Shown: positions 1 through 10,314, counted from the stretch's first letter. The stretch: 47,410 bases of DNA from Alcaligenaceae bacterium (GCA_029263795.1 JAJUFI010000005.1:1-47410), one strand, 5' to 3'. Notes: a model not told the origin generated them from the letters alone. Program-made: numbers and translations.

Positions 1-3
1 CCA

Positions 4-924
4 TCACTCAATATTCTGCGCCTGCTCACGCATCTGCTCGATCAGAAGCTTCAGGTCGATGGCCGCGCGGGTCATGCTGATGGCACCGGCCTTGGACCCC
101 AGGGTATTCGCCTCGCGGTTCATTTCCTGGAAGAGGAAGTCCAGCCGCTTGCCGGCGCTGCCGGCCTTGCGTGACCCGCCAGACTGGCCACCAGGGGTTC
201 CGGACAGAATGTGTTCCAGCTCTGCAATGTGGGAACGAAGTCGAGCCAGTTCTTCGGCGACATCGATGCGCAAGGAAAATAAAGAAGTTTCCTGAGCAAT
301 GCGGGCGGAAAGCTCTGCGCCGGTAATCATGGCAAAGCCGTCGGGGTTGGCGGCGGCCAAGGCATCGCGCAGGCGTTGCGCCAGTTTTTGCTGATGGTCT
401 GCCAGGATGACGGGAAGCTCGTCTTCCACGTGTTGAATGATGGTCTTCATGCCCGCTGCGCATTGCTGCATGATTTCGGCCAGACGCTGCCCTTCGCGTT
501 CTCGGGCTGCATGCAGGTCGGCCAGGGCGCGGGTGCAGGCGGCAGTAGCCATCGGCGTCCAAACTTCCGGATCCAGCCCTTCGTTGGCGCCGGCCAGCAG
601 TTCGCTCAGGCGTGGTGCGGGAACATCAGGAATGACTTCCCGGGCCGTTTTGAGCAGGGCGGCAATGCGATGCAGTGCTTCGGTGTCCAGCACGGCTGAC
701 TCGGCCGTGAACTTGCGCGCGAAGTTGGCGCGGACCTCGATTTTTCCCCGGGCAATCTCCCGGGTGAGCATTTCGCGCAAGGGCGCTTCGACCATGCGCA
801 AGTCGTCGGGAAGGCGGAAATTCAGGTCAAGATAACGGCTGTTGACACTGCGGATCTCGACGGTTAAGGAACCAAATTCGTTTTCAGCCTTTGCCGAACC
901 AAAGGCTGTCATGCTGCGTATCAT
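4..924 (-). CDS. yicC: YicC family protein (endoribonuclease/stress-induced family)
   Basis: ORF with N-terminal [11 protein letters not shown] and C-terminal [15 protein letters not shown] typical of YicC; the longer ORF start at 951 is probably upstream of the true start. Confidence 0.93.
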   Translation of the reverse strand: MIRSMTAFGSAKAENEFGSLTVEIRSVNSRYLDLNFRLPDDLRMVEAPLREMLTREIARGKIEVRANFARKFTAESAVLDTEALHRIAALLKTAREVIPDVPAPRLSELLAGANEGLDPEVWTPMATAACTRALADLHAAREREGQRLAEIMQQCAAGMKTIIQHVEDELPVILADHQQKLAQRLRDALAAANPDGFAMITGAELSARIAQETSLFSLRIDVAEELARLRSHIAELEHILSGTPGGQSGGSRKAGSAGKRLDFLFQEMNREANTLGSKAGAISMTRAAIDLKLLIEQMREQAQNIE

Positions 925-1026
925 TTGCGGATGTCCTGGAGTCAACGGCACAAGGGCCGTAGTGGCTCAACATTGTACGACCGGCATGAGAGAATGGCCC
1001 ATTCAAAAATCACTCAGGGAGCTCAA

Positions 1027-1785
1027 GTGTCCACCACCCCCACATCATTTACCAGTACCGAATTCCTTCGTGCCTCCGGCCGTGCCGCCGATGCACTCAG
1101 GCCCATCGACATCCAGGTCGGCTACACGCGTTACGCCGAAGGCTCGGTCCTCATTTCCATGGGCGAAACGCGCGTTCTTTGCAACGCCAGTGTGCTGGAG
1201 AAGGTGCCGCCTTTTCTGAAGGGGCAGGGAAAAGGGTGGGTCACGGCGGAATATGGCATGTTGCCGCGTTCTACTCATACCCGCAGTGATCGCGAAGCAG
1301 CTCGTGGAAAGCAGAGTGGTCGCACTCAGGAAATTCAGCGTCTAATTGGGCGCAGCCTGCGGGCTGTTTTCGATCTCGAAGCCCTGGGCGAGCGTACCTT
1401 GCAGCTGGACTGCGATGTCATCCAGGCGGATGGCGGAACACGCTGTGCCAGCATCACCGGGGCATGGGTGGCTGCTGCGCTGGCAGTGCGCAAACTTTTG
1501 CAGACGGGAGTATTGGCTCAGGACCCGGTACTCGATCACGTGGCCGCAGTATCGGTGGGGTTGGTCAATCGGGCCTGCCTGCTGGACCTTGACTATATTG
1601 AGGATTCAGGCTGTGGCGCCGATGTGAATGTCGTGATGACGGGGGCGGGCTCCATGGTTGAGATCCAGGGTACGGCAGAAGGTCAGACCTTCGACCGTGT
1701 CACCCTGAATACCTTGCTCGATCTGGCTGAAAGTGGCATTGCCCGCCTCGTGCAAGAACAGAAGCGGGCACTCGAATCAGCCTGA
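1027..1785 (+). CDS. rph: Ribonuclease PH
   Basis: [39 protein letters not shown]...[20 protein letters not shown] start at 1027 preceded by GGGAG; ATG at 994 is an alternative start. Confidence 0.93.
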   Translation: MSTTPTSFTSTEFLRASGRAADALRPIDIQVGYTRYAEGSVLISMGETRVLCNASVLEKVPPFLKGQGKGWVTAEYGMLPRSTHTRSDREAARGKQSGRTQEIQRLIGRSLRAVFDLEALGERTLQLDCDVIQADGGTRCASITGAWVAAALAVRKLLQTGVLAQDPVLDHVAAVSVGLVNRACLLDLDYIEDSGCGADVNVVMTGAGSMVEIQGTAEGQTFDRVTLNTLLDLAESGIARLVQEQKRALESA

Positions 1786-1791
1786 ACGCCG

Positions 1792-3165
1792 TCAGGCGCT
1801 CGCGTCCTGCACGAAGGGGCCGACAAGTTCGGCCTCGGCCAGTGCCCACACCTTGCCGATGATTGCCCGCACCGTTTCTTCGCTCGCTGCGTTGCGATAA
1901 GTGCCGAGGCGCAGCACCTTGTCTTCGATTTCCGCACGGCTCAAAGTATTGCCCGGGTCGCCCTTGGGCTCGTCCACCCGCGCAGCAAGCTTGCGACCAT
2001 CGCGTGTGTGCACGGTAACCTTACCGATCCAGCGGGCAGGGTAGGCACCATCCACTTCCGCGTCGAGTTCCATGCTGACTTTTTCACGGAATTCGGCGAC
2101 TTTGGTGTCGCCAAGCGCTGCGTCGAACTCGGCCAGGCCTGCGCGGCCGTGCAGGGCGATGAGGGCCAGCACCGTACCCATGGAAAACTTCGACTGGTGT
2201 ACGGTAACCGGGTTCACCACGGGGCCTAGCACATCAATGGCACCCTGATGGACGTGAGTTTCGACCCGCACAATGTCGTCCGCCGTGAGCTGGTTGTCCT
2301 GCATGGCCTTGAGCAGGGCGTCGGCTGCCGGGTGTGTATGGCGGCAGGAAGCGTGGAACTTGAAGGAAGTCTCGAGAACGGTCCAGCGGCTGCCAAGGCC
2401 GTCAGTGAGTTTGGCAGGGTCGGCGTCGGTTGACATGCCGGCCGCCATGCCCTGGGCCCCTTCTAGAATCTGCCGGGCACCCGTGAAATTGTCGCGGGCA
2501 ATCCAGGCGGCCATGAGACCGTTGGCCGAAGCGCGCGCGGTATGAAGCTGTTTGGAGTCTGCGGCGTCTTTGAGGAATTCCCACAGGCCCGCAGCCTGAG
2601 TACCGGCGGAACCGAATGCGTTGAGCATTTGTTCACTGTCCAGGCGAAGGAGGTTGCCCACCGCTGCGGCGGCGGCCAGCGCGCCTGCTGTGCCAGTGGT
2701 ATGGAAGATGCGGTAGTGCGAGCGGCCCAGGAATTCACCCACCCGGATGCCGACTTCGTAGCCGGCCACACAGGCGGCGAGCAGCTCCTTGCCCGAGCGG
2801 CCCAGAGCCTGCGCCACGGCAATCGCGGGGGGAAACACGACGGCGGCAGGGTGGAAGACGGCACCGTTGTGAACATCGTCCTGTTCAACCATGTGGGCGG
2901 CAGCAGCGTTGGCCATCGCGGCGAACACGGGCGAGGTGCCACGCCCCGACACCAGATTCTCGCTAGGACCACTGGCAGGACCCATGGCATCCGCATAGTC
3001 GGCGATGGTACGCACTGCGCGGGCGCTGGAGCCGGCAAGAATGGAGCCGAGCGTGTCCAGCATGAGGTCTTCCGTGCGCCGCACAACGGCAGCAGGAATG
3101 GTGTCGTAACTCAGTGATGCAGCGAAATCTGCCAGCACAGCGCTGGGATGTGAGGGAGTGTTCAT
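1792..3165 (-). CDS. MmgE/PrpD family protein (2-methylcitrate dehydratase-like)
   Basis: Full-length 457 aa ORF with MmgE/PrpD family character (DTLGSILAGSSARAVR, HAAAAHMVEQDDVHNGAVFHPAAVVFPPAIA-like motifs). Confidence 0.88.
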   Translation of the reverse strand: MNTPSHPSAVLADFAASLSYDTIPAAVVRRTEDLMLDTLGSILAGSSARAVRTIADYADAMGPASGPSENLVSGRGTSPVFAAMANAAAAHMVEQDDVHNGAVFHPAAVVFPPAIAVAQALGRSGKELLAACVAGYEVGIRVGEFLGRSHYRIFHTTGTAGALAAAAAVGNLLRLDSEQMLNAFGSAGTQAAGLWEFLKDAADSKQLHTARASANGLMAAWIARDNFTGARQILEGAQGMAAGMSTDADPAKLTDGLGSRWTVLETSFKFHASCRHTHPAADALLKAMQDNQLTADDIVRVETHVHQGAIDVLGPVVNPVTVHQSKFSMGTVLALIALHGRAGLAEFDAALGDTKVAEFREKVSMELDAEVDGAYPARWIGKVTVHTRDGRKLAARVDEPKGDPGNTLSRAEIEDKVLRLGTYRNAASEETVRAIIGKVWALAEAELVGPFVQDASA

Positions 3166-3285
3166 TTTACGAGAACCCCGTTCGTTACAATGGATGGTTA
3201 ATCTTCCTACTTTGCCTCAGCTCTCGAGAGCTGCCAATTCTCGCTTTCTGAAGCGGGCCTTTGGCGTTTTGAAAGAGAAACCCTC

Positions 3286-4248
3286 ATGACGATGCATTTT
3301 GACTTCACTGACCTGCAGCTTGTGGTCAATGTAGCCACCGCCCGCAGTATGACGAAGGGCGCCGAAAGGAGTTTCCTTTCCCTTCCGGCAGCCAGCGGCA
3401 GGGTGAAGAACCTTGAGCAGCGGCTGGGTACACCCATCTTCTTTCGTAGCAGTCAGGGCGTCACGCTCACCCCTGCGGGAGATGCCTTTCTGCGCCACGC
3501 CCGTATAGTGATGCGGCAGCTTGAACATCTGCGCGGGGAAATGCAGGAGTTTGCCAGTGGGATCAAAGGGCTGGTGAAAGTATGCGCCAACACGACGGCC
3601 ATGAACGAATTCATGCCAAACATTCTGGCGCGCTACCTGGCTGCGCACGCAGACGTCAATATAGAACTGCACGAGCGCCTGAGCCACCAAGTGGTGAAGG
3701 CGGTGCTCGACGGTGCTGCCGATATCGGCATTACCGCTGCCCCGGCACAAGACCGTGGTCTGGAGTTCCTGCCATATAGAAGCGACCGTCTGGTTCTGGT
3801 GACTCGCGAAGACCATCCTCTCGCCAATGAGAAAAGTGTCGATTTTGAAGAAACATTGGAATATGGGTTCATTGGTCTGTCGGAATCCAGTGCCATTCAC
3901 GCATTCCTGGTGCAGGCTGCCGAAGAGCTTGGACGCGCTCTGCGTTTCCGGGTTGAAGTGAGCAACTTCGAAGCCGTTTGCCGCATGATTGCCGCAGGTG
4001 TCGGGTTGGGGGTGATTCCTCGCACGGCGGCACTGCGCTACGTGAAAGACCTTCCCATCCGCATCATTGATCTGAACAACTCCTGGGCAGTCCGGCGTCT
4101 ACACATCTGTGTGCGTGAACTGGGGCGCCTGCCCGTATTTGCTCAGCAGCTGGTGCAATTGATGCAGGAGGATGCGGCCGAAGCAGATGATGCCTGCGGG
4201 CGTAAAAAGTCCCTCATGGAAAATTCAGATAACGGAGAAACTCTATGA
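3286..4248 (+). CDS. LysR family transcriptional regulator
   Basis: N-terminal HTH (FTDLQLVVNVATARSMTKGAERSFLSLPAASGRVKNLEQRLGTPIFFRSSQGVTLTPAG) and LysR substrate-binding domain; divergent from the MmgE/PrpD gene. Confidence 0.93.
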   Translation: MTMHFDFTDLQLVVNVATARSMTKGAERSFLSLPAASGRVKNLEQRLGTPIFFRSSQGVTLTPAGDAFLRHARIVMRQLEHLRGEMQEFASGIKGLVKVCANTTAMNEFMPNILARYLAAHADVNIELHERLSHQVVKAVLDGAADIGITAAPAQDRGLEFLPYRSDRLVLVTREDHPLANEKSVDFEETLEYGFIGLSESSAIHAFLVQAAEELGRALRFRVEVSNFEAVCRMIAAGVGLGVIPRTAALRYVKDLPIRIIDLNNSWAVRRLHICVRELGRLPVFAQQLVQLMQEDAAEADDACGRKKSLMENSDNGETL

Positions 4249-4868
4249 AGTCAGGTGCCCTGCGCGAAGTGGTACTTGCTTCCGGAAATGCGGGCAAGCT
4301 GCGTGAGTTTTCGGCCATTTTGCAGCAGGCCGGCATTCGCATGATTGCGCAGAACGAGCTGGGTGTTCCCGAAGCAGAAGAACCACACGCCACTTTTGTG
4401 GAGAACGCCATTGCCAAGGCGCGCCACGCCAGCCTGCATACTGGTAGGCCGGCCCTGGCCGACGACTCCGGCCTTTGTGTACCTGCCTTGGGCGGCGCAC
4501 CTGGCGTATACTCGGCTCGCTATGCCAGCCTCATCGGGGGGGAAAAATCCGATCAGGCGAACAATCAGCGCCTGGTCAGCGAGCTTCTCACTGTTGAGGA
4601 CCACAGCGCCTTCTATATTGCCGTTCTCGTCTACATGAATTCCCCCGACGATCCGTGTCCACTGGTGGCCGAAGGGCGCTGGCATGGGCGGATCGTCTCC
4701 GCTCCCCAGGGCAAGAATGGTTTTGGTTACGACCCCCATTTCTGGCTTCCTGAATATGGCTGCACCGTGGCTGAGCTGGACCCGGCGGAAAAGAACCGGG
4801 TGAGTCATCGGGGCAGGGCATTGGCCCGCCTGCTCGAACAGTTGAGCGGAACTGGAACGCCGACATGA
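4245..4868 (+). CDS. rdgB: RdgB/HAM1 family non-canonical purine NTP pyrophosphatase
   Basis: VLASGNAGKLREFSAIL...ADDSGLCVPALGGAPGVYSARYA...GKNGFGYDPHFWLPEYGCTVAEL. Confidence 0.95.
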   Translation: MKSGALREVVLASGNAGKLREFSAILQQAGIRMIAQNELGVPEAEEPHATFVENAIAKARHASLHTGRPALADDSGLCVPALGGAPGVYSARYASLIGGEKSDQANNQRLVSELLTVEDHSAFYIAVLVYMNSPDDPCPLVAEGRWHGRIVSAPQGKNGFGYDPHFWLPEYGCTVAELDPAEKNRVSHRGRALARLLEQLSGTGTPT

Positions 4869-6145
4869 GCACTGGGGAAGACATTTCCAGACCGGGACGC
4901 CGCGCCCTCGCCGCAGGCAATTTGGGAGATGCCCCCAGTTCCGTGGAAGTAGACTCAGTGCCGCGTGTGCGTCCAGCTGCCGGTCACGGTCTGGGTCATC
5001 GGCCCCTGCCACCGTTGTCGCTGTACGTGCATGTGCCCTGGTGTGTGCGCAAATGTCCATATTGCGACTTCAATTCGCATGAAACCCACGGGAGCTTGCC
5101 AGAACAGGCGTATCTTGAAGCATTGCAGGCCGATCTGGAACAGGCTCTTCCGCTAATCTGGGGCAGGCAGGTTGTTTCGATTTTCATTGGCGGTGGCACA
5201 CCCAGCCTGCTTTCCGCCAAAGCTGTCGACACCATGTTGGCCAGCTTCAGGGCATGCCTGAATTTGTTGCCGGACGCGGAAATTACTTTGGAGGCCAACC
5301 CGGGGACGGCGGAAGCGGGGCGGTTTCGCGATTACGCAGCCAGTGGGGTCAACCGGCTGTCTCTCGGGGTGCAGAGCTTCAATGACGACGCGCTGCGGGC
5401 GCTGGGGCGTATCCACGATGCCCGACAGGCCCGCGAAGCAATAGAGATGGCGCAAAACGCGGTAGACAGGGTCAATCTGGACCTGATGTACGCGCTGCCG
5501 GGGCAATCGCTCCATGCATGCAGGCAGGATCTCGAAGCAGCGATGTCATTTCAAACAGGGCATCTGTCGCTGTACCACCTCACCCTGGAACCGAACACGG
5601 TTTTTGCCAAGTACCCCCCGCCGCTACCCGACGAAGACTTGGCAGCTACCATGCACGAGTTCATTCTCGAAGCGACTGCGGCCGCCGGCTGGGAACAATA
5701 CGAAGTGTCGGCTTACGCGCGCAGCGTGGCGGACCGCAGCTTGCACAATCAGAATTACTGGACCTTCGGCGATTATCTCGGCATTGGGCCCGGTGCGCAC
5801 GGCAAGCTGTCCTTCCACGACCGCATTCTTCGTCAGGCCCGGCACCGGATGCCGGATAGCTGGATGTCGCGCTGCTTGCAGCGGGACGGCAGTCAGATGG
5901 CGGAATCGCGCATACTCATGCCGCAAGAGCTGCCCTTTGAATTCATGCTTAATGCTTTGCGTCTCAAGAACGGGGTGGAAGCCGGCTTGTTTACCGCGCA
6001 TACGGGTCTGCCCATCACGGCGATTCTTCCTACGGTGAAACGGCTGGAAGAAAAGGGGCTGCTCAGTGTGCAGGGCGGGCGGCTGCGCACCACCGATCTG
6101 GGCTGGAAGTATTTGAATGACGTGCTTGCTGAATTTCTGGAATAG
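4865..6145 (+). CDS. hemW: Radical SAM family heme chaperone HemW
   Basis: LYVHVPWCVRKCPYCDFNSHE (CxxxCxxC), FIGGGTPSLL, NRLSLGVQSFNDDALRALGRIHDARQA; ATGA overlap with rdgB. Confidence 0.94.
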   Translation: MSTGEDISRPGRRALAAGNLGDAPSSVEVDSVPRVRPAAGHGLGHRPLPPLSLYVHVPWCVRKCPYCDFNSHETHGSLPEQAYLEALQADLEQALPLIWGRQVVSIFIGGGTPSLLSAKAVDTMLASFRACLNLLPDAEITLEANPGTAEAGRFRDYAASGVNRLSLGVQSFNDDALRALGRIHDARQAREAIEMAQNAVDRVNLDLMYALPGQSLHACRQDLEAAMSFQTGHLSLYHLTLEPNTVFAKYPPPLPDEDLAATMHEFILEATAAAGWEQYEVSAYARSVADRSLHNQNYWTFGDYLGIGPGAHGKLSFHDRILRQARHRMPDSWMSRCLQRDGSQMAESRILMPQELPFEFMLNALRLKNGVEAGLFTAHTGLPITAILPTVKRLEEKGLLSVQGGRLRTTDLGWKYLNDVLAEFLE

Positions 6146-6165
6146 GGCGGCTGTGCACTAAAATA

Positions 6166-6201
6166 TGCACTGATATGGTGCGTCATGCACTCTTTTGGTG
6201 A
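6166..6201 (+). promoter_or_regulatory. Candidate tandem NtrC binding sites upstream of glnA
   Basis: GCACTGATATGGTGC (6167-6181, GCAC-N7-GTGC) and GCACTCTTTTGGTGA (6187-6201, one mismatch), centres 20 bp apart; a weaker GCAC half site lies at 6155. Confidence 0.75.
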
Positions 6202-6251
6202 GCAGGCATCATTCGAGCGCGGGGCTGTTGGATAAATTTGTGCGAAAGAAT

Positions 6252-6266
6252 TGGCACGGTCCTTGC
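6252..6266 (+). promoter_or_regulatory. Sigma54 (RpoN) -24/-12 promoter of glnA
   Basis: TGGCACggtccTTGC, an exact match to the TGGCAC-N5-TTGC consensus, about 45 bp upstream of the glnA ATG. Confidence 0.88.
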
Positions 6267-6309
6267 GTCTACTCCATCGTCATTTCAGCAAACTAGGTCA
6301 GGAGCCTAT

Positions 6310-7722
6310 ATGTCCGCCCCCGAAGACGTCCTCAAAATGATTGCCGACAACGAAGTCGCTTTCGTCGATTTCCGTTTTACCGATACCCTTGGCAAGGAGC
6401 ATCACCTCACTCTTCCGGCCCACACCTGCGATGAAGAAAAGCTCGAGAACGGCATCATGTTCGACGGTTCGTCGATTGCCGGCTGGAAGGGCATTGAAGC
6501 ATCTGACATGGTGTTGGCTCCGGACGCCAGCACAGCGCGGCTTGACCCCTTCCGCGAGGAAACCACGCTGATTCTGACCTGTGACGTGCTTGAGCCCTCC
6601 GATATGAAGGGCTACGATCGAGATCCCCGCTCGATTGCCAAGCGCGCAGAGGCCTACCTGAAGTCCAGCGGCCTGGGCGACACGGCCTACTTTGGTCCTG
6701 AGCCCGAATTTTTCGTATTCGACGGCGTGAGCTGGGACGACGGCCCCTCCGGCTGCTTCGTGAAGATCCACTCCGAAGAAGGCGTGTGGTCGCGCGGCCT
6801 GGATATGGATGGCTCCAATCTGGGGCATCGCCCGGGCGTCAAGGGCGGCTATGTGCCTGTCTCGCCTGTCGACAGCTTTGCAGACATGCGCTCGGAAATG
6901 TGCCTGCTGCTTGAGCAACAAGGCGTACCCGTTGAAGTGCACCACCACGAAGTGGCCGGCCCCGGCCAGTTGGAAATCGGCACCCGTTTCAGCACACTCG
7001 TGCAACGTGCCGACTGGAATCAGGTGCTGAAGTACACCGTGCGCAACGTCGCTCATGTGTACGGCAAGACGGCCACCTTCATGCCAAAGCCCATCGTGGG
7101 TGACAACGGCTCGGGCATGCACGTTCACCAGTCGATCTGGAAAGACGGCCAGAACCTGTTCGCCGGCAATGGTTATGCGGGCCTCTCCGAGTTCGCGCTG
7201 TATTACATCGGTGGCATCATCAAGCACGCCCGTGCGCTGAACGCCATCACCAATCCGTCAACCAATTCCTACAAGCGTCTGGTTCCACACTTTGAAGCAC
7301 CGGTCAAGCTCGCCTACTCGGCACGCAACCGTTCCGCGTCGATCCGTATCCCCTTCGTGGGCAGCCCGAAGGCACGTCGCGTCGAAGCCCGCTTCCCGGA
7401 CCCCATGGCCAACCCCTACCTGGCTTTTGCTGCCCTGATGATGGCTGGCCTGGACGGTGTGCAGAACAAGATTCACCCCGGCGACCCCGCAGACAAGAAC
7501 CTGTACGACCTCCCGCCGGAAGAGGACGCACAAATCCCGACCGTTTGCTCCTCGCTCGAGCAGGCAGTGGACGCTCTGGACCAGGACCGCGAATTCCTCA
7601 CTCGCGGCGGTGTGTTCAGCAATGAAATGCTGGACGCTTACATCGAACTTAAGCGCGCGGAAATCACCCGTCTGCGCATGACCACACATCCGGTCGAGTT
7701 CGATATGTACTACAGCCTGTAA
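6310..7722 (+). CDS. glnA: Type I glutamine synthetase
   Basis: [32 protein letters not shown]...[18 protein letters not shown]...[34 protein letters not shown]; start moved downstream because the ORF start at 6238 precedes the sigma54 promoter. Confidence 0.97.
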   Translation: MSAPEDVLKMIADNEVAFVDFRFTDTLGKEHHLTLPAHTCDEEKLENGIMFDGSSIAGWKGIEASDMVLAPDASTARLDPFREETTLILTCDVLEPSDMKGYDRDPRSIAKRAEAYLKSSGLGDTAYFGPEPEFFVFDGVSWDDGPSGCFVKIHSEEGVWSRGLDMDGSNLGHRPGVKGGYVPVSPVDSFADMRSEMCLLLEQQGVPVEVHHHEVAGPGQLEIGTRFSTLVQRADWNQVLKYTVRNVAHVYGKTATFMPKPIVGDNGSGMHVHQSIWKDGQNLFAGNGYAGLSEFALYYIGGIIKHARALNAITNPSTNSYKRLVPHFEAPVKLAYSARNRSASIRIPFVGSPKARRVEARFPDPMANPYLAFAALMMAGLDGVQNKIHPGDPADKNLYDLPPEEDAQIPTVCSSLEQAVDALDQDREFLTRGGVFSNEMLDAYIELKRAEITRLRMTTHPVEFDMYYSL

Positions 7723-7740
7723 TCGCTATCTGATCCATCC

Positions 7741-7762
7741 GCCGGGCCTGCTCGGGCCCGGC
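7741..7762 (+). terminator. Hairpin between glnA and glnL (partial terminator/attenuator candidate)
   Basis: GCCGGGC-ctgctcgg-GCCCGGC inverted repeat; no T-tract. Confidence 0.45.
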
Positions 7763-7782
7763 ATCACAACCGGGAAATCATC

Positions 7783-8832
7783 ATGGATGTCGCCGCCTAC
7801 GATCTGTTGTCGACGGCGGTGTTGTTATTGGACGCTGACGGCCGCATTGAATATGTGAATACGGCTGCAGAAGAGCTCTTCGGCATTTCGCAACGCCATC
7901 TTGCTGGCCAAAATGCAGCAGACCTGCTGGGTGATGACGACAGTCTTCGGACGCGCTTCATGGACGCCGTTCAAGGCAAGTTCGGAGTACTGCGGCAACC
8001 ATTGAAAGTCAGGCGTGGCGACGGGATTGTGCCGGTCAGTGTCGCGCTGGTGCCACTACGCAACGAGGCCTGGGCAGCACTGATGGAGGTGCGGGTGGTC
8101 GAACACCACGCACTGCTTGATCGGCATCAGCAGTTGGGCAAGGAAGTTGCCGCACAACGCGAAACTTTGCGCAATCTTGCTCACGAGGTAAAGAACCCTC
8201 TTGGAGGCATAAGGGCGGCCGCCCAACTGCTTGAGGGGGAACTGGTGGAACCGGGGTTGCGCGAATACACCAGCGTGATCATTGCTGAGGCGGATCGCCT
8301 GGCGCATCTGGTGGACCGCTTGATCGCGCCCCAGGGCGACAGTCTGCACAAAACGCCGTTGAATATTCACGAGGTCTGTGAACGGGTGCGCATGCTGGTC
8401 GGGCCGGAGTTTTCTGCGATCAGAATCACTCGTGACTATGACGCCTCGCTACCGGAGTTTCTGGGTGACTTCCCGCGTCTGTTGCAGGCGGTGCTGAATA
8501 TTGCGCGCAATGCGGCGCAGGCGATGACGGAGAACCCATCACAAGAAGACCCGCATCTCATCTTCCGCACCCGTGTGGCTCGCCAGGTGTTGTTGTGCGA
8601 TCAGCCGGCTTCACTGGCGATTGTGCTGTCCATCATCGATAACGGGCCGGGAGTACCACCCGAGATCATGGACAAGGTGTTTCACCCTCTGGTCACTGGC
8701 CGTGCCGAAGGCACAGGGTTGGGCCTGAGCCTGGCGCAGGAGTTCGTGCTGCAACACGGCGGCGTTCTGGAATGTGATTCCCGCCCCGGACGCACGGAAT
8801 TCCGTATGATTTTGCCACTGGAGCTGCGATGA
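7783..8832 (+). CDS. glnL: Nitrogen regulation sensor histidine kinase NtrB
   Basis: PAS domain, NLAHEVKNPLGGIRAAAQLLEGEL H-box, IIDNGPGVPPEIMDKVFHPLVTGRAEGTGLGLSLAQ. Confidence 0.95.
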   Translation: MDVAAYDLLSTAVLLLDADGRIEYVNTAAEELFGISQRHLAGQNAADLLGDDDSLRTRFMDAVQGKFGVLRQPLKVRRGDGIVPVSVALVPLRNEAWAALMEVRVVEHHALLDRHQQLGKEVAAQRETLRNLAHEVKNPLGGIRAAAQLLEGELVEPGLREYTSVIIAEADRLAHLVDRLIAPQGDSLHKTPLNIHEVCERVRMLVGPEFSAIRITRDYDASLPEFLGDFPRLLQAVLNIARNAAQAMTENPSQEDPHLIFRTRVARQVLLCDQPASLAIVLSIIDNGPGVPPEIMDKVFHPLVTGRAEGTGLGLSLAQEFVLQHGGVLECDSRPGRTEFRMILPLELR

Positions 8833-10310
8833 AACCTATCTGGATCGTGGACGATGACCAAAGCATCCGCTGGGTGCTGGAAAAGGCACTGGAACGGGCG
8901 GGTCTGAGCGCCCGTAGCTTTCCCGGCGGTGCGGAAATGCTTGAGGCACTTGAGGAAAGCCAGCCAGCAGTTCTGGTAACTGATGTGCGTATGCCCGGCA
9001 TAGATGGCTTGTCGCTGCTGCACAAAGTAAAGGATCTGCATCCGGATCTGCCTGTCATCGTGATGACTGCCTTCACGGATTTGAGCAGCACGGTGGAAGC
9101 CTTCCAGAAGGGTGCTTTCGATTATTTGCCCAAGCCCTTCGACATCAACGCAGCCTTAGGCCTGATACAGCGGGCGGCGCAAAAAGACGCGGTGGCGCCG
9201 GAAAACGGTCGCGACAAGGAATTCGGGCAGGAGCGGGTGATGATGCAATCATCCGCGCCTGCCATGCAGGAGGTATTCCGCGCCATCGGCCGCCTGGCAG
9301 CCTCGAACGTCACAGTGCTGGTGACCGGTGAGTCGGGAACAGGCAAGGAACTGATTGCCCGGGCCTTGCATGAGCACGGTCGGCGAGCTGGCATGCCGTT
9401 CGTAGCTTTGAACGCTGCCGCCATTCCCAAAGACCTGCTTGAGGCCGAGCTGTTTGGCCACGAGCGGGGCGCCTTCACCGGCGCTACCCAGCAGCGCCGT
9501 GGCCGCTTTGAGGAAGCGCGCGGAGGCACCCTATTCCTGGACGAAATCGGTGACATGCCTTTCGACCTGCAAACGCGGCTGTTGCGGGTCCTGGCAGAGG
9601 GCAGCTTCTACAGGGTGGGCGGCTCCCAGGCTATTCGGGCGGACGTGCGCATCATTGCGGCCACCCACCAGCCGCTGGAGCAGCGCGTTCTGGAAGGGCG
9701 CTTCCGTGAGGATCTTTTCCATCGCCTTAACGTCATCCGGCTGCGCCTACCGCCCCTGCGTGAGCGCAAGGAAGATATTCCGGAGCTCGCCAGGCTGTTT
9801 CTGAGGAACAGTGCGCGTGACCTGAACGTGCCCGAGCGCAAGCTGACCCCCGAGGCGCTGGAAGCCCTCATGGCGTTCGACTATCCGGGCAATATTCGTC
9901 AGCTCGAGAATTTCTGCCAATGGCTGACAGTGATGTCATCAAGCCGTCTGGTGGAAGTGAAGGACCTGCCACCTGAAGTATTGGGCGGGAAAGGTGACAG
10001 CTACGGTGTTGAAAGTGTGGTCACACCAGGCGGGGCACCAAGCCCCAGTGCGCTTCTGGACACAGCGCCCAAACAGGATCCCTCCGAGCACTGGCAGGCG
10101 AGCCTCCGCAAGGATGTGCTGCAACGGCTGCGTGAGAACGAACCGGCCATCATGGCCACGCTCACCCGCCAGTTTGAGGAAATTCTGATCACCACTGCGT
10201 TGGACCATTGCCGTGGCAGACGGGTGGAGGCAGCCCTGCGACTGGGGATTGGCCGCAACACCCTGACCCGAAAGTGCAACGAGCTGGGCGTGGGCGAAGA
10301 CCGGGAATAG
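8829..10310 (+). CDS. glnG: Nitrogen regulation response regulator NtrC (sigma54 activator)
   Basis: Receiver domain (VTDVRMPGIDG), AAA+ GESGTGKELIARALHEHG, GAFTGA loop, C-terminal Fis-type HTH. Confidence 0.96.
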   Translation: MKPIWIVDDDQSIRWVLEKALERAGLSARSFPGGAEMLEALEESQPAVLVTDVRMPGIDGLSLLHKVKDLHPDLPVIVMTAFTDLSSTVEAFQKGAFDYLPKPFDINAALGLIQRAAQKDAVAPENGRDKEFGQERVMMQSSAPAMQEVFRAIGRLAASNVTVLVTGESGTGKELIARALHEHGRRAGMPFVALNAAAIPKDLLEAELFGHERGAFTGATQQRRGRFEEARGGTLFLDEIGDMPFDLQTRLLRVLAEGSFYRVGGSQAIRADVRIIAATHQPLEQRVLEGRFREDLFHRLNVIRLRLPPLRERKEDIPELARLFLRNSARDLNVPERKLTPEALEALMAFDYPGNIRQLENFCQWLTVMSSSRLVEVKDLPPEVLGGKGDSYGVESVVTPGGAPSPSALLDTAPKQDPSEHWQASLRKDVLQRLRENEPAIMATLTRQFEEILITTALDHCRGRRVEAALRLGIGRNTLTRKCNELGVGEDRE

Positions 10311-10314
10311 GCGC

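Noticed and set aside
6298-7227. 309-aa minus-strand ORF opposite glnA
   Set aside because: Antisense to GlnA with typical shadow composition
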